NCBI GenBank assembly: GCA_028873075.1
Contig: JAGWND010000005.1
Coordinates: 1 to 38,480, forward strand
Direction of reading: 5' to 3'
DNA from: Bacteroidota bacterium
Lineage (GTDB): Bacteria; Bacteroidota; Ignavibacteria; UBA10030; UBA8401
DNA: 38,480 nt
The position numbers and the translations under genes were made by a program. How positions within the stretch are numbered: position 1 is the first letter of the stretch; every line of letters starts with the position of its first letter. Under the pieces are notes generated by a model. The model was not told the origin of the DNA. It did no database searches and saw nothing but the letters and a program-made list of their open reading frames with translations. This document shows, one piece after another, positions 6,860-15,719 of the stretch.

Positions 6860-9066
6860 GCATTCCCCGAAGAGAATTTTTAAAATATATTGGCGCTGGA
6901 GCCGCCGCTACGGCGCTCCCGCATCTGTCATCAGAAAAAACGTCTTCGGAAGAAGACGCAGACGTACAGAGGCTCCATCAGGATTATGAATCGAACAATC
7001 CGGGGACAGAATATTATTTCTTAGGCAACGGTCTTATCACGGCAGTGCTTCAAACGTCTGCTTCCGAAGATGCAGGTACGCATTGCGGGTTGCTCGTCAT
7101 GTCGCCGGAGCATTTTGGAAGAAAAATCAGCACGTTTTTGTACCATCCCGAGCGCGGCTTGGCGAATTCCCGGTTGTATGTCATCTGTGGAACCAAAACA
7201 TATGTTCCTCAATTTTCAAGCACCACTCTCAACTGGGACTATCCTGAAAAGATTCCGACACTTGAAATGGAATGGAGCGCCGGAGAATGCGTCGTGCGCG
7301 AGAATTTTTTTTGTCCGATCAATTTTCCCGCAATTGTGAGAACCATTACCATCAGAAATGTCAGCGGGAGACCCGTGAACGTTGACAGCTACATGTACCT
7401 CTACCCCAATCTCATGTTCTTCGATGAGTACGCTGTTGACAGGAAGAAAATGACGCTGACAGCAAGCGGTTTTCAGCGGCTGGATCTTTTCTCTCCGCAA
7501 GCGACATCAATCGGCGATCGTTTTTTTCACATTGCACCGGGTCATCTTTCGGCAGGGAAAGAATTTTCCTCTGTTGTTATTCTGGCATTGAACTCCTCGC
7601 GGGAAGAATTTGAGAGCCGCGGGCTCGGTGTACTGCGCAAGGAAACATCCGCTTATTGGAAGCGGCGGGCGCTGCTGAATACCGGCAACGAAAAACTCGA
7701 TCGCCTGTTCAATACTGCGCCGCCGGCGCTCCGGGCGAGTGTTGCGCATTCTGGCAAAGCGGACGGCGGCATCTGGCAGTATAATCTTGAGTGGGTTCGT
7801 GACCAGAGCATGCTTGCTGTTGCCAATGCCATGGCCGGCGGTTACGATGTTGCCGAGTCACTGCTGCATCGAATGCTCATGCATTCTGTTGATGACCAAG
7901 GCGGAACGGTAGATGCGAGTCGAACCAGAACGCCGGAGAATGTTGAGCTCGATCAAAACGGTGCGCTCCTTTATGCACTCTGGACACATTGGACCTGGAG
8001 CGGCAACGATTCGATTCTTTCATCACATTGGGAGAAAATTTCCCGTGTTGCAGACTATGTACTGCAACCGACTTTTTGTGACCCGTCAATCGGGCTTGTG
8101 AAGAATTCACGCGAGTATTGGGAACGTGATGCTTCGTTCGGTGTGAAAGAAGGATACGAACTTGCCTATCAGGTATGGAATATTCTCGGACTCGAAAAAA
8201 TCGCTGACGCAGCAGAACATTTCGGGGAGCGGGACACTGCAAAGAGATGGCGTAACGCCTCAACACTGATGAAACGGTCGTTTCTCATGCACCCGGAATT
8301 TGCGTTGGTTGACAACGGTATTTTCATCAAACGGCGGCTTGTGAATGGAGAAGTGCAACGCACATTCGATCCGCCGAACCGAGGCTCCCTTGTTCCTGGA
8401 ATGCCGTTGCGCGAAGAAAAAATTTCGTACTGCAATCCCGACACATCGAGTGTTCTGCCGATCGTGTACGGCTTGGTCGACCCGAAAAGCGGTCTTTCCC
8501 GCGCAACGCTTCGCTCAATGGAACAATTATGGAATCAGCGCTGGAATATCGGCGGCTACGGGAGGTACAATGTAACATCGGAACCGGATTCGCCCGGTCC
8601 GTGGCCCTTCGCTTCCTTGTTCGTTGCGCGCGCATATCTGGAAGCAGGCGATGATGAAAAAGTATGGCGCGTGATGAACTGGCTCCTTGATGTACAAGGA
8701 GGCAAGGCAGGGACCTGGCTTGAATTTTACGGACATCGTTCCACGCCTCCGCTTCCGCCGGTCGGCATTGTGGTGTGGACATGGGCGGAGATCGTGATGT
8801 TCTTCATTCATCATTTGCTCGGCGTTCGTCCTTCACCGGAGAATATTTCAATGCATCCCCGCTTGTTGCAAGGGATTCCAAATATTTCAGCGAAAATTCC
8901 GCTGCACGGGCACATGCTCACGCTTCACATCCAGCGGACAACAAGCGAATCGTATGCAAGGGCCGATAAAGAATCTTTTAAGCTAACCAACGGCGCGCTG
9001 ACGGTTCCTCTTCTTGCACGCGACCGCACAATTGAGTTTTATCTTTCGCAAAAGGAACTTCAATAA
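6856..9066 (+). CDS. Tat-exported GH15-like (alpha/alpha)6 glycosidase
   Basis: A 736-aa protein with a twin-arginine signal (PRREFLKYIGAGAAATA, residues 4-20) and therefore probably exported folded. An N-terminal beta-sandwich spans about 40-290, followed by an (alpha/alpha)6 barrel. The barrel keeps glucoamylase-like landmarks: LEWVRDQ (Asp316), GGYGRYN, then SPGPWPFASLFVARAYLEAGD, and WLEFYG (Glu623) as a possible general acid or base. This resembles GH15, though the carboxylate assignment is inferred and other toroid GH families are possible. It starts by ATGA overlap with the isomerase gene. Substrate not predictable. Confidence 0.75.
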   Translation: MSIPRREFLKYIGAGAAATALPHLSSEKTSSEEDADVQRLHQDYESNNPGTEYYFLGNGLITAVLQTSASEDAGTHCGLLVMSPEHFGRKISTFLYHPERGLANSRLYVICGTKTYVPQFSSTTLNWDYPEKIPTLEMEWSAGECVVRENFFCPINFPAIVRTITIRNVSGRPVNVDSYMYLYPNLMFFDEYAVDRKKMTLTASGFQRLDLFSPQATSIGDRFFHIAPGHLSAGKEFSSVVILALNSSREEFESRGLGVLRKETSAYWKRRALLNTGNEKLDRLFNTAPPALRASVAHSGKADGGIWQYNLEWVRDQSMLAVANAMAGGYDVAESLLHRMLMHSVDDQGGTVDASRTRTPENVELDQNGALLYALWTHWTWSGNDSILSSHWEKISRVADYVLQPTFCDPSIGLVKNSREYWERDASFGVKEGYELAYQVWNILGLEKIADAAEHFGERDTAKRWRNASTLMKRSFLMHPEFALVDNGIFIKRRLVNGEVQRTFDPPNRGSLVPGMPLREEKISYCNPDTSSVLPIVYGLVDPKSGLSRATLRSMEQLWNQRWNIGGYGRYNVTSEPDSPGPWPFASLFVARAYLEAGDDEKVWRVMNWLLDVQGGKAGTWLEFYGHRSTPPLPPVGIVVWTWAEIVMFFIHHLLGVRPSPENISMHPRLLQGIPNISAKIPLHGHMLTLHIQRTTSESYARADKESFKLTNGALTVPLLARDRTIEFYLSQKELQ

Positions 9067-9072
9067 TCGTCT

Positions 9073-10542
9073 ATGCCGACAAGATATTTCAAATACAAAA
9101 CATTGGATGATATCCGAAAGGATGTTGCGCGGTTAGGACTCGACATCACATTTGAAGAAAAACTTACGGCAATCGCTCAACCAGTGACGATTGGTACACG
9201 CACGATCGGCAACGCGCTCGGAATTCATCCGATGGAAGGGTGCGACGGAACGTTAGACGGCGCGCCGGATGAACTGACGTTCCGAAGATGGCGTCGCTTC
9301 GGTCAAGGCGGAGCGAAGCTGATTTGGGGCGAAGCTACCGCCGTAACAGAAGAAGGGCGCGCCAATCCGCGGCAGCTCTTTCTCACGGAAAAACGTCTGC
9401 CTGAATTTGAAAAGTTACTCCGCGGCGCGCGCACCGCACACCGCGAAATGTTCAGCCGTGACGATGACCTGCTTATCGGCTTACAGTTGACGCACTCCGG
9501 AAGGTACAGCTACCGCGCTCCTGTCATTGCGTACCATCATCCTCAGGCTGATCGTCTCACGTTTCTCGATAAGGGAAAAGGCATTCATCTTACAGAGGAC
9601 TATCCTGTCGTTTCCGACGATGCATTGGAAAAATTAGAAGATGCGTTTGTTGAAGCCGCGGTGCTCGCCGCCAAAGCCGGCTTCGATTTCATAGACATCA
9701 AACAGTGCCATACCTATTTGCTGAACGAGCTTCTCGGAGCGCGCATTCGTCGGGGAAAATACGGCGGCAGTTTCGAAAACCGTACGCGGCTCATCCGGAA
9801 TATTCTCGGAAAAATAAAAAACGAGCTTGGCGAAAAAATCATGCTTGCATCGAGGATCAATGTGTTCGACAGCATTCCTTTTGAAGCTGATCCGCAAACA
9901 CATGCTGCCGCGCCGATGCCGTTTTCGATCCCGTATGAATACAGCTTCGGCGTTGATAAAAGCAATCCGCTGAAAGAAGATTTAACGGAGCCGCTTGCAC
10001 TTGTAACACTGCTGCGGCAGCACGGCGTCCGGCTTGTGAATGTTTCGATGGGAAGTCCGTACTACAATATGCACTACGGCAGACCGTTTGAGCGAAGGCC
10101 AGATGACGGCTACGAAACGGTCGAGCATCCGTTGATCGGTGTTGCGCGGCATTTCCGGCTGACGGAAACAATTCAAAATGCAAATCCCGATCTCGCTGTA
10201 GTTGGCACGGGATACAGTTGGCTGCAAAAGTTTTTTGTTAACGCGGGCGAGTCGAATGTGCGCCGTCGGCGTGTTTCAATTGTTGCCGCAGGGCGCGGCG
10301 CAATTGCGTATCCCGATTTTGCGCGCGATGCGCTGACAAACGGCGAGCTGAAATCGTCCAGCGTGTGCCTCGCCGTCAGCTACTGCACGGATTTGATGCG
10401 GTCGAAAAATAATGAGCTGGGTCAGTATGCAACGGGCTGTGTGCCCCGCGATGATGAAGTATACGCGCCGCTTTACAAAGAAGTGTTGAAGAAGAAAAAA
10501 TTCACTGCAGATGAAAAGGTTAAAACGGCAAGCCAAAAATAA
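9073..10542 (+). CDS. NADH:flavin oxidoreductase (Old Yellow Enzyme family)
   Basis: A 489-aa FMN TIM barrel. LQLTHSGRYS carries the conserved His of the GxxLxHxGR region, and IKQCHTYLLNELL matches the HxYLxxxFL segment of 2,4-dienoyl-CoA reductase-like members. IMLASRIN and IVAAGRGAIAYP fit the FMN-phosphate part. It lacks the C-terminal FAD/NAD domain of the 650-aa dienoyl reductases. The usual four-Cys iron-sulfur motif is altered to CLAVSYCTDLM, then GC about 16 residues later, so a cluster is uncertain. Likely reduces an activated C=C bond or acts on a related unsaturated product. Confidence 0.88.
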   Translation: MPTRYFKYKTLDDIRKDVARLGLDITFEEKLTAIAQPVTIGTRTIGNALGIHPMEGCDGTLDGAPDELTFRRWRRFGQGGAKLIWGEATAVTEEGRANPRQLFLTEKRLPEFEKLLRGARTAHREMFSRDDDLLIGLQLTHSGRYSYRAPVIAYHHPQADRLTFLDKGKGIHLTEDYPVVSDDALEKLEDAFVEAAVLAAKAGFDFIDIKQCHTYLLNELLGARIRRGKYGGSFENRTRLIRNILGKIKNELGEKIMLASRINVFDSIPFEADPQTHAAAPMPFSIPYEYSFGVDKSNPLKEDLTEPLALVTLLRQHGVRLVNVSMGSPYYNMHYGRPFERRPDDGYETVEHPLIGVARHFRLTETIQNANPDLAVVGTGYSWLQKFFVNAGESNVRRRRVSIVAAGRGAIAYPDFARDALTNGELKSSSVCLAVSYCTDLMRSKNNELGQYATGCVPRDDEVYAPLYKEVLKKKKFTADEKVKTASQK

Positions 10543-10574
10543 ATCTTGCATCACTTACCGACTTCCCTCTCTAA

Positions 10575-10625
10575 CTCTCTCCCTTCAGGGGGAAAGGGTC
10601 TATTCCCCCCTGCTAGGGGGGAGAG
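10575..10625. repeat. G/C-tract hairpin element in spacer
   Basis: Between the flavin oxidoreductase and the DUF4432 gene. CCCCCC-TGCTA-GGGGGG (10605-10621) is a perfect 6-base hairpin, and CTCTCCC at 10577-10583 can alternatively pair with GGGAGAG at 10619-10625. There is no T run, so a classical terminator is unlikely. A similar element lies at 12779-12810, suggesting a small dispersed intergenic repeat. Confidence 0.55.
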
Positions 10626-10665
10626 CGGGATCGTTGTATGAAAATAATTCTATTCCGTAAATAAT

Positions 10666-11733
10666 ATGACAACATTATTCGGGCGAAATTTTTCTCGGCA
10701 AGAACTGCTGCTGCGCGTCGGCTCGCTTACTCAGCTTGCCGGTGTTCGCATGATGGAACTGCGCGACGGCGCTGAGAACAATGTTCGCATTGCCGATGTG
10801 CGAAGTGGCGTGCTTCGCTTTCAGGTAACGCTTGACCGCGGCATGGATATTTCTCTTGCCGAATACAAAGGCATTCCTTTGACATGGCGCTCTCCGAACG
10901 GCGATGTTCATCCGGCATTTTATGATCGCAGTGGAAGCGGATGGTCGCGCTCCTTTTCCGGCGGATTGATGACCGGCTGCGGACTGACGCAAGTCGGTGC
11001 TGCAGGTGTTGATGAAGGAGAAGAGCTCGGTTTGCACGGAAGGCTCTCGCATTTGCCGGCTTCTGCAGTGAGCGCGGCATCCGTTTGGAATAACGATAAA
11101 TGCGTGTTTCGTATCGAAGGGAACGTCCGCGAAGCGGCCCCTTTCAAAGAGAATCTTCTTCTTCACCGCGCAATTGAAACTCAACTCGGCGGTTCAACAA
11201 TTTCTGTGCGCGACGAAGTGACAAACGAAGGCTCATCGCGTACACCGCTGATGCTGCTATATCACATTAACATCGGATTTCCCGTTCTCGATGAAGGAAC
11301 AGAATTATTGCTGAATGCAGACGAGACGAAGCCGCGCGATAATGAAGCGCTGAAAGGCATCAAAGAAGCACAGCGCTTTTCACCGCCGATTCAAAATTAC
11401 AAAGAACAAGTTTTCTATCACGAGCTTCGGGAAGATGGCGACGGCTTCGCCTCTGCTTTGCTTGTGAACAAAGAGCTGAACCTCGGCGTGTTTGTTCAGT
11501 TTCGAAAGAAAGAACTGCCGCGCTTCATCGAATGGAAAATGATGGGAGAAGGGATGTATGTTGCCGGCATGGAGCCGGCGAATTGTTTTGTCGAAGGACG
11601 AGCGAAGGAACGCATGCGCGGCACGCTGCAATTTCTTGAACCGAATGAACGACGCGGATTTCTCGTTCGTATCGGCGTGGTCGAGGGGCGCGAGCAAATC
11701 GCCGATTTTGTCCAGGAGAATCATTTACGATGA
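10666..11733 (+). CDS. DUF4432 / aldose 1-epimerase-like protein
   Basis: A 355-aa protein of the galactose-mutarotase-like DUF4432 group. Features are LDRGMDISLAEYKGIPLTW near the N-terminus, FSGGLMTGCGL, then LGLHGRLSHLPA carrying the His typical of the family, and YHINIGFPVLDEG in the second half. The fold is a beta-supersandwich that binds sugars. Members are found in sugar catabolic operons and are thought to equilibrate anomers or epimers. It ends by ATGA overlap with a Gfo/Idh/MocA oxidoreductase, a common partner. No clear ribosome site precedes ATG 10666. Confidence 0.87.
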   Translation: MTTLFGRNFSRQELLLRVGSLTQLAGVRMMELRDGAENNVRIADVRSGVLRFQVTLDRGMDISLAEYKGIPLTWRSPNGDVHPAFYDRSGSGWSRSFSGGLMTGCGLTQVGAAGVDEGEELGLHGRLSHLPASAVSAASVWNNDKCVFRIEGNVREAAPFKENLLLHRAIETQLGGSTISVRDEVTNEGSSRTPLMLLYHINIGFPVLDEGTELLLNADETKPRDNEALKGIKEAQRFSPPIQNYKEQVFYHELREDGDGFASALLVNKELNLGVFVQFRKKELPRFIEWKMMGEGMYVAGMEPANCFVEGRAKERMRGTLQFLEPNERRGFLVRIGVVEGREQIADFVQENHLR

Positions 11734-12755
11734 ACGACGGCAGAGTCATCGTTGCTCAAGCGGGCATTGCAAATCACGGCAGAACAATTCTCAATGCGGT
11801 TCGCGATTCAGGAAATCTGAAGCTTGTCGCATGTTACGATCCGAATGAAGAAGCGAGCCGCGAAGTCGCACGGGAATTTTCCGTTGATCGTGCGCCGGAT
11901 TTTGATGCTTTGATTCAACGCTCTGATGTTGATGCGGTCGTGTTGGCGACGCCGAATCATTTGCACTATGCACAGGCAAAGAAAGCCGCGGCGGCGGGCA
12001 AGCATGTGTTTGTGGAAAAGCCGATCGCAAATACAATCGCCGAAGCACAGGAGATGATACGTTTCATGAACGATGCCGGAAGGACACTGATGGTCGGACA
12101 CAACACGAGGCGGCGAAGAGTGTTTCGGCGGGCAAAAGCATTGTTGGACGAGCGTCGTATCGGAACCATTGCTGCGGTCGAAGCGAATCTTTCTCGTCCC
12201 GCCGGATTGCAGTCGGGTGTGCCGCGATGGAAAACCGATCCCGTGTTGTGCCCGCTTCTTCCGATGATACAGCTCGGCATTCATTTTGTTGACACGATTA
12301 GCTATCTTTTTTCTCCGATTCGGAAAGTTGCTTGCGTAGCTTCTCATGCTGCAATACCGGGGGATATATACGATGTCGCGTCGGCAGTGCTGCAGCTTGA
12401 ATCCGGCATTCCGGTTGTTCTGACGTCAAGCTACGTTTCTGCCGATGAATATGTTCTTCGCATTTTTGGGACAGAAGGAACAATTCACTGTTTCCCTCTG
12501 AAGCTGCGGTTGGATGTCCTGAAGAACGGAGAAGTGAAAGAAACACTCGAAGAAGATTTCAGTGACGAAGGCGCTGAAAGTTATATTCTCGAAATGCGCG
12601 AGTTCGGAAAATGCATTCTCGACCACACTCAGCCCGAAACTGACGGCGGAGAAGCGTTGCACGCGCTCGCGGCTGTTGAAGCGATGATGCAATCGGTAAA
12701 AACAAATTTTTTTGTTTCTGTGTATGAGATTCTTAAAAAGGCAGCGGAGAAGTGA
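11730..12755 (+). CDS. Gfo/Idh/MocA oxidoreductase (copy 1)
   Basis: A 341-aa NAD(P)-dependent sugar/polyol dehydrogenase of the Gfo/Idh/MocA family. Residues 1-120 form the Rossmann domain with VVLATPNHLHYAQA and the EKPIAN motif. LGIHFVDTISYLF in the C-terminal domain carries the catalytic His/Asp segment. The glycine loop reads AQAGIANHG where GxGxxG is expected, so cofactor binding is slightly non-canonical. It is translationally coupled to the epimerase-like gene and probably oxidises the same sugar or its derivative. Confidence 0.9.
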   Translation: MNDGRVIVAQAGIANHGRTILNAVRDSGNLKLVACYDPNEEASREVAREFSVDRAPDFDALIQRSDVDAVVLATPNHLHYAQAKKAAAAGKHVFVEKPIANTIAEAQEMIRFMNDAGRTLMVGHNTRRRRVFRRAKALLDERRIGTIAAVEANLSRPAGLQSGVPRWKTDPVLCPLLPMIQLGIHFVDTISYLFSPIRKVACVASHAAIPGDIYDVASAVLQLESGIPVVLTSSYVSADEYVLRIFGTEGTIHCFPLKLRLDVLKNGEVKETLEEDFSDEGAESYILEMREFGKCILDHTQPETDGGEALHALAAVEAMMQSVKTNFFVSVYEILKKAAEK

Positions 12756-12778
12756 TGTTAAGTTGTTCCTCGCCCTAT

Positions 12779-12810
12779 CCCTCTCACAGAGGGGGGGACA
12801 AAGGGGGAGG
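12779..12810. repeat. G-rich hairpin element in spacer
   Basis: CCCTCT-CAC-AGAGGG (12779-12793) is a perfect 6-base stem, followed by long G tracts (GGGGGGG, GGGGG). It resembles the element at 10575-10625 in position, base composition and the AGGGGG core, and lies in the 90-base gap before the aminotransferase. No T tract follows. Confidence 0.5.
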
Positions 12811-12845
12811 ACACGAGTTTACCGGAGTAGTTACCATTTTTGAAC

Positions 12846-14093
12846 ATGAAAAAATCTGATCGCTATTTTCAGGAAGCGCTGAAATATATTCCGTGGGGAA
12901 CGCAGACGAATGCGAAGCGGCATTTCCCGTTTTTCGATGAAGCGATGCCGAAATTTATCGAGCGCGGGAAAGGCTGCCGCATCTGGGATATGGACGGGAA
13001 GGAATATATTGACTTTCGTCTTGCACTCGGTCCCGTCATACTCGGCTACTGCTACGATGAAGTTGATGACGCTGTGCGCGCCCAGATGAAGAAGGGCGTT
13101 CTCTTCAGCATGGCAAGCCCGATCGAGCTTGAGCTTGCAAAAAAAACCTGTGAAATAGCTCCGGCGGTCGAAATGGTTCGCTTTATGAAAACGGGCGAAG
13201 AGGCGAATCTTTGCAACGTGCGCATCGCACGCGCGTACACAAAACGCGACATGATTTTGACAAGCGGTTATCACGGCTATACCGATTGGTTTGCACTCGG
13301 CGACAGCCCGCACAACGGGGTTCCTTCCGCTCTTCGAGATTACGCGAAAGAAATTCCGTGGGGAAATCTTGAGCGCGCCGAAGAATTGATCGAGCAGTAC
13401 AACGAGCGCATCGCGTGTGTGCTGACAATTCCCTACGATCTGAACGAAGACACAAGCGGAACATACATCCGTCATCTCCGGACATTGACGCGGAAGTACG
13501 GGATCGTTCTCGTCTTCGATGAAGTGTGGACAGGATTTCGCGTTGCGCTCGGAGGAGCGCAGCAGTTGTTCAATGTGGAAGCGGACCTCGTCAGTTATGC
13601 GAAGGCGATAGCGAACGGCTATCCGCTTTCTGCATACGGCGGAAAACGAAAATATATGAAACAATTGAATCACATTAAATTGACGACGACGTACGCGGGC
13701 GAAACTTTTTCCATTGCGGCGGCAATTGCAACGCTGGATATCATGCAGCGCGAGAAGGTGCACGGCCATCTCAACGCAATGGGAAAACGCTTGATGAACG
13801 GCTTCGATTCGATTGTGAAAGAATTAGGCGTTGAAGGACATGCCGCCGGACTCCCGGCAGCGGCGTTTATTAAATTTCATTCATCGGACAGGTTTTACGA
13901 TGCACGGCTTGAGTATTTGTGGCATCGTGAATTATTTCGTGAAGGCGTGTTCGTGATGCTGCGGTGGTTTCTCTGTTACTCGCACAGCCAGAAGGATATT
14001 GATGATGCATTGGAAAAAGCGCGGAAAGCGCTGCGCCGCGCGTTGGAGGCAGAGTTGAAAGAACGGAAGACTGTAACACCATTCTATTGGTGA
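12846..14093 (+). CDS. Class III PLP aminotransferase (GSA-aminomutase-like)
   Basis: A 415-aa fold-type I PLP enzyme. The cofactor Asp is in VFDEVWTGFR and the Schiff-base Lys in SYAKAIANGYPLSA. TTYAGETFSIAAA fits the glutamate-1-semialdehyde aminomutase side of class III. At the NSGTEA position it reads KTGEEANL. True HemL is unlikely given the catabolic setting. It probably aminates or deaminates a keto or aldehyde sugar or amino acid. ATG 12846 is preferred to the TTG at 12840; neither has a convincing ribosome site (GGAG lies about 20 bases upstream). The next gene follows after three bases. Confidence 0.88.
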   Translation: MKKSDRYFQEALKYIPWGTQTNAKRHFPFFDEAMPKFIERGKGCRIWDMDGKEYIDFRLALGPVILGYCYDEVDDAVRAQMKKGVLFSMASPIELELAKKTCEIAPAVEMVRFMKTGEEANLCNVRIARAYTKRDMILTSGYHGYTDWFALGDSPHNGVPSALRDYAKEIPWGNLERAEELIEQYNERIACVLTIPYDLNEDTSGTYIRHLRTLTRKYGIVLVFDEVWTGFRVALGGAQQLFNVEADLVSYAKAIANGYPLSAYGGKRKYMKQLNHIKLTTTYAGETFSIAAAIATLDIMQREKVHGHLNAMGKRLMNGFDSIVKELGVEGHAAGLPAAAFIKFHSSDRFYDARLEYLWHRELFREGVFVMLRWFLCYSHSQKDIDDALEKARKALRRALEAELKERKTVTPFYW

Positions 14094-14096
14094 ACA

Positions 14097-15719
14097 ATGA
14101 GTGAACGAATCTACTTCGATTGTTATGCGATGATCGGCAAGCGCGGACCTAAAGATGTTGAAGCGCAGTACGAAACCGAAGTGCTGCTCGAAGAAATGGA
14201 GTGGTGTGGAATTCACGCGGCTCTCATTGCACATTCAACGGCGAAGGAGTACGACCCGATGTACGGCAACCGGATGCTGACGCGCGAGCTGAGGAAAAGT
14301 CCGCGGTTGTACGGCGCTTGGGCAGTAATGCCGCATCACACCGGCGAAATGCCCGCGCCGAAAGAGCTGGTCGAGGAGATGCGCGACAATAATATTCGCG
14401 CTGCAGCGATGTACCCGCGCGCACACCGCTATCCGTTTTCTGTGGATTTTTGCGGCGGCTTATTGCGCGAGTTGGAAGAAAATGAAATCCTGCTGATGGT
14501 GCAAGGCGGATATATGTACAACCCGGATGTCCTTGAGCCGACAAACCAAGTCCTGCTCACAGACTTGGATGCTGTATTGACACAGTTTCCCCAGCTCAAT
14601 GTCGTTTTACTGGGGTCGCGCTGGGAGTCTACACGGTATGTGTATCCGCTCATGAAAAAGCATTCTCGTCTTCACGTCGAGTTGTCGAATCACCAAGGCA
14701 ACCGTGCGATGGAAACGTATGCTGAATGGTTTGGTGATAGACGTGTGTTGTTCGGAACCGGTGCTCTTGAAAAATCTCCCGGTGCGGCAAAAGCGTTTGT
14801 GGATTATTGTTTTCTGAACGACGACCAGAAACGACACATTGCAGCACTCAATCTTATGCATCTCTTGAACATTGAGAAGCCTCCGGAGCCGTACGGAACA
14901 CAGGACGATGCCGATTTGATTCTTGCTCGCGCTAAAGAAGGAAAACCGCTGAGCGATATTCTTGTCATTGATTCCCACGCTCACATTGCTCACGACAATG
15001 CAGGTGGAATCGGATTTGTGCACTCTCCGTTCTCCGATGACAAAAGTATGTACGAGCGCGCACAGGCAATGGGCATTGATGCAATGTGCATCAGCGGGTT
15101 TCTTGCCGTGTGGACCGATTACGAGGAAGGCAACATGATTGTTGTCAATGCGATGAAGCGTTTTCCGAATTTCTATCACGGTTATGCTGCGCTTCAGCCG
15201 CAGTATGTCAAAGATTGGGAAAAAGAATTTCGTCTCTGGTACGGAACGTACAAAATGGAAGGAATGAAACCGTACCACCCGAGAACATTTTTATCGTACA
15301 ACGATCCGCTCTACACGCCGTGGTACGAGTTCGGCAATCGTATCAACGCATACTGTCTCGTGCATCCGTCCCCCAATCTTGTTGCGGAGATGAATGACAT
15401 TGCGCCGAAATATCCGAACATCGCGTTTATCCTCGCACATACAGGGGCGTCATTTCACGATGCGCGCCTCGGCATTGAAGTCGCTCTCCGTAATCCGAAT
15501 GTTTATCTTGAAATCACGCTGACATCGGTAACGTACGGCGTGATTGAATTTCTCGTGAAGCATGTCGGAGCCGAGCGTGTCTTGTTCGGCACCGACCAGC
15601 CGATGCGCGACCCGATTCCGCAATTCGGATGGATGGCGTACTCGCATTGCTCATTTGAAGAAAAGAAAAAAATGTTCGGTGAAAATATGCAGAAGATCAT
15701 TCAGCGAGTTCGAAGATGA
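14097..15719 (+). CDS. Double amidohydrolase-2 protein, N-terminal half metal-site dead
   Basis: 540 aa, about twice the length of one amidohydrolase-2 (ACMSD-like) domain. The C-terminal half (about 285-540) has a full metal set: DSHAH (His294, His296), FILAHTG (His448) and LFGTD (Asp500). The N-terminal half (about 1-262) aligns by landmarks but reads DCYAM, VVLLGSR and LFGTG at those sites, so every metal ligand is lost. An ancestral duplication and fusion followed by decay of one copy is the natural reading. The active half likely performs decarboxylation or hydrolysis. It overlaps the next, exported gene by ATGA. Confidence 0.88.
   Translation: MSERIYFDCYAMIGKRGPKDVEAQYETEVLLEEMEWCGIHAALIAHSTAKEYDPMYGNRMLTRELRKSPRLYGAWAVMPHHTGEMPAPKELVEEMRDNNIRAAAMYPRAHRYPFSVDFCGGLLRELEENEILLMVQGGYMYNPDVLEPTNQVLLTDLDAVLTQFPQLNVVLLGSRWESTRYVYPLMKKHSRLHVELSNHQGNRAMETYAEWFGDRRVLFGTGALEKSPGAAKAFVDYCFLNDDQKRHIAALNLMHLLNIEKPPEPYGTQDDADLILARAKEGKPLSDILVIDSHAHIAHDNAGGIGFVHSPFSDDKSMYERAQAMGIDAMCISGFLAVWTDYEEGNMIVVNAMKRFPNFYHGYAALQPQYVKDWEKEFRLWYGTYKMEGMKPYHPRTFLSYNDPLYTPWYEFGNRINAYCLVHPSPNLVAEMNDIAPKYPNIAFILAHTGASFHDARLGIEVALRNPNVYLEITLTSVTYGVIEFLVKHVGAERVLFGTDQPMRDPIPQFGWMAYSHCSFEEKKKMFGENMQKIIQRVRR

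Noticed and set aside
10605-10621. Factor-independent terminator
   Set aside because: Strong hairpin but no T run after it.
13183-13485. Other antisense frames across the window of 60-225 aa
   Set aside because: All overlap well-supported + strand genes and show no family motifs or ribosome sites.
12831-13769. A 312-aa open frame on the - strand
   Set aside because: Shadow of the class III aminotransferase, whose PLP motifs are clear on the + strand.
12846-14093. HemL, glutamate-1-semialdehyde aminomutase for heme synthesis
   Set aside because: Altered NSGTEA segment and purely catabolic neighbourhood; only family membership is supported.
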